From Pseudoduganella ginsengisoli (GTDB lineage Bacteria; Pseudomonadota; Gammaproteobacteria; Burkholderiales; Burkholderiaceae_D), in NCBI RefSeq assembly GCF_009720865.1, contig NZ_WNLA01000006.1, positions 124,001 to 188,000 of the forward strand: 64,000 nt of DNA, in the 5' to 3' direction. A program made the translations under genes and the position numbers. Position 1 is the stretch's first letter; each line of letters opens with the position of its first letter. The notes under the pieces were generated by a model. The model saw only the letters and a program-made list of their open reading frames with translations, made no database searches and was not told the origin of the DNA. Of this stretch, positions 37,101 to 44,337 are shown piece after piece.

Positions 37101-40100
37101 CGACACCGTCAGCGGCGCGGCCGTAATGTCCGCCGTCAGGCTGGTGGGGATCGTCAGCGTGTAATTGGCGGCATCCGTGCCGCTGATCGTCAGCGCGCCA
37201 CCCGGTAACGTGACAGCCTTGGCGGTGCCGACATTTTTATCCGCCACCGTGCCGGTGGTCAGCGTGGAGTTCAGCGTGACCGTATCCGAGCCCAGCACGC
37301 CGCTCAATGCCGGCGTACCGCTGATGGTCACGCTGGTCCCCGTGTTATACGCGCGCGACACGCCCGACAAGCCGGTCACCGTCAGGCTGGCGGCCGTGAT
37401 GTCGGCAGTCAGCCCGGTCGGCGGCGTCACCGTATAGTTGCCCGCATCCGCCCCCGTCAGCGCGACCGACGATACCGTTACGCTCTTGCCGGTGCCAACG
37501 TTTTTGTCGGCGAACGCCGCCGTGGCCGTACCCAAGGCCACCGATTCGCTGCCCAGCACACCAGCCAGCGTGCCGCCCGTCGTCGCCGCCGTGGTGGTGG
37601 CATCATAGACGCGGCTGCTGGCCGTCATGCCGCTGACCGTCAACACTGCCGGCGTGATGTTGGCCGTCAGGCCGGTCGGCAGCGTCACGCTGTAATTGGC
37701 GGCATCCGTGCTGCCCAGCGCCACGCTGGATACGGTGACGGATTTTCCGGTGCCGACATTTTTGTCAGCGAAGTCCGCCGTCACAGCACCCATGGTCACG
37801 GAGTCGCTGCCGAGGATGCCGGCCAGCGTGCCGCCGCTGGTGGCGGCCGACGTCAGCATGTTGTACGTGCGGCTGGTGGCGGTCAGCCCGGACACCGTCA
37901 GCGGCGCCTGGGTGATGTTGGCCGTCAGCCCCGTCAGCGACGCCACCGTGTAATTGCCCGCATCGGCGCCCAGCAACGTCACGACGCTGCCCGGCGCCGT
38001 GACAGCTTTGCCGGTGCCGGCATTCTTGTCCGCAAACGTGCCTGCCCCCAAAGTGGAACTGGCGCTGACCGTATCGCCCGACATAATGCCGGACAAGACC
38101 GGCGTTCCCGTCAAGGTTGCCGTCGTCGTCGTGTCGTACGTGCGGTTCGACGCCGTGATACCGCTGGCTGTCAGGGTGGCTGCCGTCACGTTGGCCGTCA
38201 GGCCGGACGGCGCCGTCACGCTGTAATTGCCCGCATCGGCGCCCGTCAGCGTAAAGGCTGAACTGGCCAAGGTAATGGCCTTGCCCGTGCCGACATCCTT
38301 GCTGGCAAACGTGCCGCTGCCAACCGTGGGAGAAATGCCGACCACGTCCGAGCCCAGCACGCCCACAATGGCTGGCGTGCCGGATACGGAAGCCGTGGTG
38401 GTGGCGTTGTACACGCGCGAAACACCCGTCAGGCCGCTGACCGTCAGCGGAGCGGGAGTGACATTGGCCGTGATGCCGGTCGGCGGCGTCATCGTGTAAT
38501 TGCCCGCATCGGCGCCACTCAGTGTGAAGGCGCCGCTGCCGATCGTGATGACTTTGCCGGTGCCGACATTCTTGTCCGCAAAGGTCGTGCTGCCCGGGGT
38601 ATAAGTAAAACTGACGCTGTCGCCGCTGACGGCGCAGCACAGCGAAGCGGAACCCGTGTTGAGCGTGGCGCTGACTGTCCCGTCATAGACGCGGCTCACG
38701 CCCGAGATGCCGCTGATCGTCAACGCCGCTGCCGTAATGGTACCGGTGCCGCTGCTGCTCGTCAGCGTGTAATCTGAGGCCGCGGACCCTGTCAGCGACA
38801 GGCCGAAATTGAGCGCCTTGCCTGTGCCGACATTCTTGTTCTGGTATGTCACGGTGCCCGTTGCGGACACATGGCTGCTGTCCGCCGCCAGCACATTGCT
38901 GAGCGACGCGGAATACGCCATCGTCAACTGGCCGTCATAGACCTTGCTGCCGGAAACCGTGGCAGTGACGGGGCGCTGGGCAATGGTCAGCGACGACGAT
39001 GCGCCGGTATAGCTGATGTCGTACTTGGTCGACGTCAGGCCGGTCGGCGTGTACGTGCCCGCATGCAGGGCGCCGCTGCTGCCCCAGCTCAACGTGCCGC
39101 CCAGGTTGGCCACCGTATCACTACCTGTAAAGCCGCTGTAGGACGCGGTTGCATTGAAGGCTTGCGCCGTGCCGTCATAGGTTTTGCTGGATGTACCGCC
39201 CGTCAGTGTGACCGTCAGCGGCACGAGGAAGTCACGCAGCATGGCGTTGGTATTGCCGTTGTAGAGCTGCCAGACGGTACTGAAGTCGAACCCCGTTAAA
39301 TTCGACTGCTGCATCAGTTGCGTGGTCGTCAGGCTTGTCGCCACGCTGTCCGTCACACCGCTGCCTGCCGTCGTGGAATTCCAGTAGTTATTGGTGTACG
39401 TGCCGAAATTGCCGCCAATCGAGCCATGCAAATTCGTGAAGCCGGTGCCGGACGTCACCGTACCTGTGCTGTAGGAGGTCTGCACGGTACCGGCGGAATC
39501 GCCGATCAGCCCGCCGACATATTCGTGCACCACGAGGCTGCTGACATTGCTGCCGGTAACGGGGCCGGTCGCGTACGTGTTGGCAATGGTGCCCGACAGA
39601 TTGCGCCCCACCAGCCCGCCGACATTGCGTCCGCCCATGACATTGCTGCTCGAATACGATTTGGTGATGGAACCGCCGGCGTTCTGCCCCACCAGCCCGC
39701 CCGCCATCTGGCCATAAGTGGCCACCTGGCCTGTGGCGAACGACTTGGTGATGGCGCCGGCGTTGGTCCCCACCAGCCCGCCCACATCGGCATTGCCGCT
39801 TGAATCCATGATGGCCTGTACCACGCCGCTGCTGCTGGAACTGGTGATGGTTGCCGCATTGCTGCCGACCAGGCCGCCCACATGGTAATCGCCTGTGACC
39901 GATGCGCTGCTGGTGACGTTGGTGATGGCCCCGGATGAACTGGTGGCGCTGCCGACCAGGCCGCCCGTCATGAGTTTGCCGGTGATGGAGCCGCCCAAGG
40001 TCAGGTTCTTGATGGTGCCGCTGCCGAGGTAACCAAACAGGCCGGTGGCCGTGCTGGCGCTGCTGCGGGAAATGTTCAGGCCGGTGATGCTCTTGCTGTT

Positions 40101-42974
40101 GCCGTTGAATATGCCGTTATACGGCAGCGAGGCCGTGCCCAGCGGGACAAAGCCCGCACCGCTGTCCCATGATGACGTGACCGATGCATCGATGTTATTG
40201 GCCAGGATGAAATTGTCCGTGTTATTGAACGACGTCACGCCCTGCAAACCGTAAACATCCGTGAGCTGATACGGGTTGCTGGTGGTGCCTGCGCCGCCGA
40301 CCACGCGCCGGAATCCGGCCGACGACGCCAGCGACAAGCTGCCCAGGCTTAGCGAGGGCAGCGATGCCGCATTCTGTATCCAGCTGCCGCCGCTCAATTG
40401 CAGCTGGCCGCCCACGGTCACCGCGTTATTGACGACATACTGGTCCGGCGTGGAGAGGTACAAATGCTGCGCCCAGTTCAACGCCTGGCTCAGTGTAATG
40501 TCGCCGGTGCTGTTGGCGCTGTTGACGGTAAAGCTCAGGTTATTCGTCACGAAGCGCGACATGGTGGCCGACGCCACGTTGAGCGTACCGGCCGTCTCGG
40601 TGGCGGAGCCCAGGTCGATGGAATTATTGGTCAGCACGGCGACCAGATTGCCTGCGATGTTCTGGTTCACCGTCAGCAGTCCGGTCGACAGGATCGTGCT
40701 GGCTGACGACGTCAGCGTACCGCCCACTGTGATGCGCGACGTGGTCGTGTTGCTGGTGCTCAGCAGCAGGTTGCCGGCCGTCGTTACGTTGCCCTGGACG
40801 TCGATGCTGCCATCGCCCTGCGCCACGACATTGAATGCGCCGCTGGGGTGCGACGACGCTGTGTTGAGCGCATTGACGACGATGTCCGGCGTGCCGGTGC
40901 TGCCGTTATTGGTCACCGTGATGGCGCCGGTCGTGGACATGCGCTGGATTTCCGCTTGCGAAATCGCCAGGATATTGGTGGAATCGGCTTCCGTACCGCC
41001 CAGGTGCACTGACTGGCTGGTACTGCGCGCGGTGGCTGAAATGCCGCCGCTGCCGGCACTGATGGTGCCCTGCAAATCCATGTTATCGCCTTGCAGCGTG
41101 ATCAAGCCATTGCCGCTGGAAATCGCCGTACTGCTGCCGGTGACGATACCGTTCAGGACTGGCGCCTGCAGTACGATGGCGCCGCCATTGGTGCTCATGT
41201 TGCCGCCAATGGTCAGCGCGCCCGATGAACTGGATGCCTGGATGGCGCCGCTGCCGCTGGACGTCACGGTTCCCGTGGTCAGCGTTTGCGCCGCCAGGTA
41301 AATATTGCCCGATGCGGATGCGGAGACGGCGCCGCTGATGGCGTTCGACGTGTGGTTCAGTGCGATATTGCCGGCCGGCGCCGATGCGGTCACGGAAGCC
41401 ACGGTGACATAGCCGGTGCTGGTCTGCGAAATCGAACCGCCGGTGGCGGTCAAGACCAGCGGCGCGCTGGCTGCCGTAATCGTGTCGTTGATGACTATAT
41501 TGTTATCGGCCTTTAAGGTCAGGCTATTGGTGCTGGCCCAGCTGATGGGCGCGTTCACCGTCAGGTTACCGGTGGCAGCGGCGTTGCTATTGGTGGTGCT
41601 GACGGTGATGTTGTTATTGGCCAGCTCGGAGACCAGACGGCCCGTGTCGAGTTCGCTATCGGTGTTACTGGTGGATTCCCGGAACTCGTTGGGTGGCGAC
41701 GTGATGGCGACATTGCTGCCTGACGATGGCGAGCCGGAAATGATCGTGATATTGGTCGGGTCCAGCAACAGCTGGCCGGTTTTACCCAGCGGCGCGCGGG
41801 TATCGGCATTGCCTTGCATGTCCAGATAGTGGCCGGACGTTTCAATGAAGCCGCCATCGCCGCCCTGTGCGCCGCCGCGTGCAAACAGGCTGCCATACAC
41901 GCGCGTGGCGTTGTCGCCCCACGCGATGATGCGCCCGCCATTGCCGTTATCGAGCGCATTGGCACGCACCTGCACTTTTTCACCGATATACGTTTGCTGC
42001 GCATTCGGCACGGACGCATCCTTGCCCTGGTAGCCGCCGCCTATCAAAACCTGCCCGCCGCCGGTGGCGCCGCTGGCGTCCAGCAGCGCATCATCGGTCA
42101 AACCGACCCGCTGGCCCAGCAGCTTGATGTCGCCGCCCTGCCCCGCGCTGTTGACGGCACTGGTGACGGAACCCTTTTCCAGCAGCGTGGTGCCGGACGC
42201 TTTCAGCACGATCTTGCCATTCTCGCCGCGCACGGCGCTGTCTGCATTGACTTTGCCGCGCTGGTTCACCAGCGCGCCGTAAATGCCGACACGTCCGCCG
42301 GACGCCAGCACCTGCCCCAGGTTCAGTGCCTGGTCATCCGGCGCCGACACCACCACGTGGACGGATGGATCGCTGGAATCGACCAGCTGCACCGTATGCC
42401 CAGCCGCCAGCACGACGTCGCCCTGCTTTGATGTGATCACCCCGGAATTTTCCACGCTGGAGCCGACCAGGTACACCTTGCCGCCGCCCGGCGTCACGAT
42501 GGCGCCTTCGTTCGACACTTTTCCTGCGCCCGTGCCGCTGAAACGGTTGCGCCCCGCCAGGAAATCGCTGTCCGACAGCGCCAGTGACGACGCCACCAGC
42601 CCCTGCACGTCGACCCGCGCATCCTTGCCGAATACGATGCCATTCGGGTTGATCAGGTACACGTGCCCGTTCGACTGCAGCGCGCCAAGGATGCGGCTGG
42701 GGTCCTGTCCCGTGATACGGTTCAGTACCCGGCTGTTCGCACTTTGCTGGATAAACCGCGTGATTTCATCCGGCGCAATGGAAAAGCTCTGCCAGTTGAT
42801 GATGGCGTTCGGTGTATTCGTGATGGAAAACAGATTGCCGCTCTGCTGGAAGCTGGCCTGTCCGGCGATCACTTGCGGGGCGGTGGGATTGGCGTAGGCG
42901 GAGGTGTAGCAGGCAGCGACCAGGACAGCGAGCATTTTGCGGCGCAGTCCATGGTGGACGGGATGGAGGTTCAT
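34182..42974 (-). CDS. TPS-family giant exoprotein 3 with GLUG and MBG repeats and a helical stalk
   Basis: 2930 aa with the same plan as exoprotein 2. Signal peptide (LRRKMLAVLVAACYTSAYA-NP); TPS domain to about residue 300, nearly identical to that of exoprotein 2 even at DNA level; beta-rich shaft; GLUG repeats (about 1000-1180); about 11 MBG/YDG-type repeats of 86 or 91 residues (about 1248-2215); an Ala/Lys/Glu helical stalk (about 2590-2830); a Ser-rich linker; and the tail KKDEPVKKLYCN. The ATG at 42974 follows GGAAGG; an upstream frame of 36 codons overlaps the barrel gene and is rejected. Its nearest transporter gene lacks POTRA domains, so export may depend on the full TpsB in the next operon. 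Confidence 0.91.
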   Translation of the reverse strand: MNLHPVHHGLRRKMLAVLVAACYTSAYANPTAPQVIAGQASFQQSGNLFSITNTPNAIINWQSFSIAPDEITRFIQQSANSRVLNRITGQDPSRILGALQSNGHVYLINPNGIVFGKDARVDVQGLVASSLALSDSDFLAGRNRFSGTGAGKVSNEGAIVTPGGGKVYLVGSSVENSGVITSKQGDVVLAAGHTVQLVDSSDPSVHVVVSAPDDQALNLGQVLASGGRVGIYGALVNQRGKVNADSAVRGENGKIVLKASGTTLLEKGSVTSAVNSAGQGGDIKLLGQRVGLTDDALLDASGATGGGQVLIGGGYQGKDASVPNAQQTYIGEKVQVRANALDNGNGGRIIAWGDNATRVYGSLFARGGAQGGDGGFIETSGHYLDMQGNADTRAPLGKTGQLLLDPTNITIISGSPSSGSNVAITSPPNEFRESTSNTDSELDTGRLVSELANNNITVSTTNSNAAATGNLTVNAPISWASTNSLTLKADNNIVINDTITAASAPLVLTATGGSISQTSTGYVTVASVTASAPAGNIALNHTSNAISGAVSASASGNIYLAAQTLTTGTVTSSGSGAIQASSSSGALTIGGNMSTNGGAIVLQAPVLNGIVTGSSTAISSGNGLITLQGDNMDLQGTISAGSGGISATARSTSQSVHLGGTEADSTNILAISQAEIQRMSTTGAITVTNNGSTGTPDIVVNALNTASSHPSGAFNVVAQGDGSIDVQGNVTTAGNLLLSTSNTTTSRITVGGTLTSSASTILSTGLLTVNQNIAGNLVAVLTNNSIDLGSATETAGTLNVASATMSRFVTNNLSFTVNSANSTGDITLSQALNWAQHLYLSTPDQYVVNNAVTVGGQLQLSGGSWIQNAASLPSLSLGSLSLASSAGFRRVVGGAGTTSNPYQLTDVYGLQGVTSFNNTDNFILANNIDASVTSSWDSGAGFVPLGTASLPYNGIFNGNSKSITGLNISRSSASTATGLFGYLGSGTIKNLTLGGSITGKLMTGGLVGSATSSSGAITNVTSSASVTGDYHVGGLVGSNAATITSSSSSGVVQAIMDSSGNADVGGLVGTNAGAITKSFATGQVATYGQMAGGLVGQNAGGSITKSYSSSNVMGGRNVGGLVGRNLSGTIANTYATGPVTGSNVSSLVVHEYVGGLIGDSAGTVQTSYSTGTVTSGTGFTNLHGSIGGNFGTYTNNYWNSTTAGSGVTDSVATSLTTTQLMQQSNLTGFDFSTVWQLYNGNTNAMLRDFLVPLTVTLTGGTSSKTYDGTAQAFNATASYSGFTGSDTVANLGGTLSWGSSGALHAGTYTPTGLTSTKYDISYTGASSSLTIAQRPVTATVSGSKVYDGQLTMAYSASLSNVLAADSSHVSATGTVTYQNKNVGTGKALNFGLSLTGSAASDYTLTSSSGTGTITAAALTISGISGVSRVYDGTVSATLNTGSASLCCAVSGDSVSFTYTPGSTTFADKNVGTGKVITIGSGAFTLSGADAGNYTMTPPTGITANVTPAPLTVSGLTGVSRVYNATTTASVSGTPAIVGVLGSDVVGISPTVGSGTFASKDVGTGKAITLASSAFTLTGADAGNYSVTAPSGLTANVTAATLTASGITASNRTYDTTTTATLTGTPVLSGIMSGDTVSASSTLGAGTFADKNAGTGKAVTAPGSVVTLLGADAGNYTVASLTGLTANITQAPLTVSGLTATSRTYNMLTSAATSGGTLAGILGSDSVTMGAVTADFADKNVGTGKSVTVSSVALGSTDAANYSVTLPTGLTANITPAVLTVSGMTASSRVYDATTTAATTGGTLAGVLGSESVALGTATAAFADKNVGTGKSVTVSSVALTGADAGNYTVTPPTGLTADITAASLTVTGLSGVSRAYNTGTSVTISGTPALSGVLGSDTVTLNSTLTTGTVADKNVGTAKAVTLPGGALTISGTDAANYTLTIPTSLTADITAAPLTVSGLTATSRVYNGSTSVATSGGSLAGVYEGEAVSLGTVTANFADKNAGTGKAVTVSQAALTGADAGNYTVTLPTGLTANITAAPLTVSGIPGLTRVYDSTASANTSGGTVSGAVSGDSVSVGAVTATFADKNVGTGKAVTVTAVALAGADAGNYTVTIPTGLTGAITPATLTMTGISGVSKQYDNTTTATTTGGTLTGVFSGDTVTAGSFTASYADKNVGTAKPLSLTTIALSGTDAGNYVLTQPTGITADITQRPSSTWSGAADNFWSNGNNWVGGIAPDGANVAAAILPLASQDVILDSGSVTLNTLTVSGGQKVQISGGTLTLGTSASHASTSAAMVVVSGALNVVGNLTGTTLTQTGGTIAGSGTMSYSTIAQGGGAISGLSSVAATNNWSQSGGTFSIPGALSVTQGTGSLVMKATTATTGITLNVTEGGGISQNGPLVTNSLTTTSQTGVVLTNTSNQIKAYTGSNSASGGISLVNVTGSNSLVLGPVTSTGGGITVDNTGAGGIHVTGALSAPTGAVKLTAHSPINVASSITADSIALDASTTIALASGSSLSAVHNITIDAGTSIGVDGAITSTSGSVAMTADTGNIVASSSANINSPGGLSMTTLAGSVTAPSSVFASGTSPTVVDAVANAAAQAAADAAAKKAAEEAAAKAAADAAAKKAADEAAAKAAADAAAKKAAEEAAAKAAADAAAKKAAEEAAAKAAAEAAAKKAAEEAAAKAAAEAAAKKAAEEAAAKAAAEAAAKAAEEAAAKAAAEAAAKAAAEAAAKAAEEAAARAAEEAARIAAEEAAAKAAADAAAKAAADAAAKKAADEAAAKAAADAAAKKAAAEAAAKAAAEAKAAAEAAAKKAAEEAAAKAAAEAAAKAQQTKEAEPVRTAVNTTVNLINASSAKVVETTPAPSASGGGTSSSAASSASPSSSSSSSSSSSSESKSEGDSKKEEKKDGVAPQDTAPKKDEPVKKLYCN
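34482..35205 (-). repeat. Coding repeats, Ala/Lys/Glu helical stalk of exoprotein 3
   Basis: About 240 residues of 17-residue units (AAAKAAADAAAKKAAEE and variants) with shorter AEEAAAR insertions in the middle. Same design as in exoprotein 2, but with different codon choices and copy order. Confidence 0.85.
36345..39225 (-). repeat. MBG-domain tandem array of exoprotein 3
   Basis: About 11 repeats sharing SRVYDATTTA, FADKNVGTGKA, GADAGNYTVT and TGLTANITAAP. Lengths alternate between 86 and about 91 codons, so the array is less homogeneous than that of exoprotein 2. One copy holds an unusual Cys-Cys pair (SLCCAVSG). Confidence 0.85.
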
Positions 42975-43002
42975 CGTGCCTTCCTTTTTTGCTGTGGCGG
43001 GA

Positions 43003-44136
43003 TCACCAGCGCATGCCGATGCGCACGTGCAGGCGGTTCTTGTCGTCTTGCGGTACGTTGCTGGACTTGACCACGCGGCCATAATCCACTTGCAGGTCTA
43101 CGTTCTTGTATATGTTCATGCGCAGGCCGACGCCGATGCTGCGCACGCTGTTGCTGCGCAACTCGCCAGGCAAGTCGCGGCTGTTACGGAAATAGCCTTT
43201 GTCGTAAAACACGAGTCCCCGGCACTGCCAGCGGAGGTATTCGCCGCACAGTTCCGGTGTATACAATTCCACGTGCGCCGCCAGGCCGCTGTCATGCGCC
43301 AGCACGCGGTCGGTAAATCCCCGCACCAGCAAGCCGCCGCCCGCCCCGCCGCCGCCAAACTGTTCGCCTGGCAGCAGCACGTCATTCGTATATTGGCCGT
43401 GTACGCCGGCGCGCACCTGGAAGTCGCTGGGCAAATTGCGGGTCAACTGCGCGGCCAGGCGCACGATGCTGTAGTTCGGGCTGGCGCCGGGACGCAGGCG
43501 GGCAATGTCATCCTGGTGGCCACGCGGCGCGCCGATGTTGTGCAGCCAGGTTACAGATCCGCTCACGGTCCCCTCATTCAAGGTCCAGTTGCCGCTGACA
43601 TTCACGCTCACGGGCGCGACGGTCACGTCGTTGCCAGGTTCTACTTCTTGCAGCGGACCGTTGGCACGGTAGCCGCGCAGGTCCGCGCCCAGGCTAAGCC
43701 GGGATTCATATCCGCCGCCGGACGACAGCATCTGGTTCCAGCGCACGCCCACAGCGGCGCCCTTGCCTGCGTTATCCAGCAAGTCCGCCGCACCGCCGCC
43801 CGCCAGCGGGCTGCCGGTGGCGCTGCCCACAGGGCCGCTGCCGCCGCTATTCAAATACGCCGCCCCGCCCTGGCTTCCGAGGCCGCCGCCATAGCGGCTG
43901 CCGGCCTGCGACCAGCTGCCATACACGTCCAGCGTATCGCCACGGCGCTCTGGCCCAGATAAAGGAATCGAATAGCCAAGCGAAACGCCTGCGCGCACTT
44001 TGCTGTCACTGCGATCCAGTACCGCGCTGCCTTTGACGCGGTCATCCTGGTCGTCGGAGTAACCGTAGGCGTATGCATCACCAGCAGCAGCGGCCAGGGC
44101 CGTTGCAGCCAGCATTTGCATAATGCGACACCTCAT
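43003..44136 (-). CDS. TpsB-like outer-membrane barrel lacking POTRA domains
   Basis: 377 aa. The signal peptide ends near GDAYA-YG. The last 260 residues align with the barrel of the full TpsB: EPGNDVTVAPVSVNVSGNW, GEQFGGGGAGGGLLVRGFTDR with the VRGF motif, the cysteine pair ELCGEYLRWQC, FYDKGYFRNSRDLPGEL, and the terminal beta-signal RLHVRIGMRW. Upstream, GVSLGYSIPLSG and LDVYGSWSQ resemble earlier strands, with a Gly/Ser-rich loop between. Both POTRA domains, which normally capture the exoprotein, are absent. The ATG at 44136 follows GGAGG. It is first in the operon with exoprotein 3 (28-bp gap). Whether it secretes, anchors or is an inactive relic is not known. Confidence 0.82.
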   Translation of the reverse strand: MRCRIMQMLAATALAAAAGDAYAYGYSDDQDDRVKGSAVLDRSDSKVRAGVSLGYSIPLSGPERRGDTLDVYGSWSQAGSRYGGGLGSQGGAAYLNSGGSGPVGSATGSPLAGGGAADLLDNAGKGAAVGVRWNQMLSSGGGYESRLSLGADLRGYRANGPLQEVEPGNDVTVAPVSVNVSGNWTLNEGTVSGSVTWLHNIGAPRGHQDDIARLRPGASPNYSIVRLAAQLTRNLPSDFQVRAGVHGQYTNDVLLPGEQFGGGGAGGGLLVRGFTDRVLAHDSGLAAHVELYTPELCGEYLRWQCRGLVFYDKGYFRNSRDLPGELRSNSVRSIGVGLRMNIYKNVDLQVDYGRVVKSSNVPQDDKNRLHVRIGMRW

Positions 44137-44305
44137 GATGCCTCCGGACAGCAGCGCCAACCGCTCCCGATAGCCATCTGACAATTTGGCCGTTAAGAAA
44201 TGGTTGTTACTTTAAGTTTAGTCCGATTTATCAGTGAAGTCCGCAACTTTCGCGGCGCTTGATGCAGGCGGGAGACACTTTTGGAAGTGTGCCCTGATAT
44301 GTTGA

Positions 44306-44327
44306 TGCCCGGCCTAAAGGCCCGGCA
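44306..44327. repeat. REP-like palindrome downstream of the cyclase gene
   Basis: TGCC-C-GGCC-TAAA-GGCC-C-GGCA folds with one mismatch. Its wider context (TGATATG, GATGCCCGGCCT, CCCGGCACCC) recurs twice at 63816-63883. It may also end the cyclase transcript. Confidence 0.6.
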
Positions 44328-44337
44328 CCCATGCGTT

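Noticed and set aside
21750..43000. Possible lipobox (VAAC) in the signal peptides of all three exoproteins.
   Set aside because: The segment continues YGAAYA-NP with a normal signal peptidase I site right before the TPS domain, and lipidation would block export of the N-terminus through TpsB. Probably just a conserved hydrophobic core.
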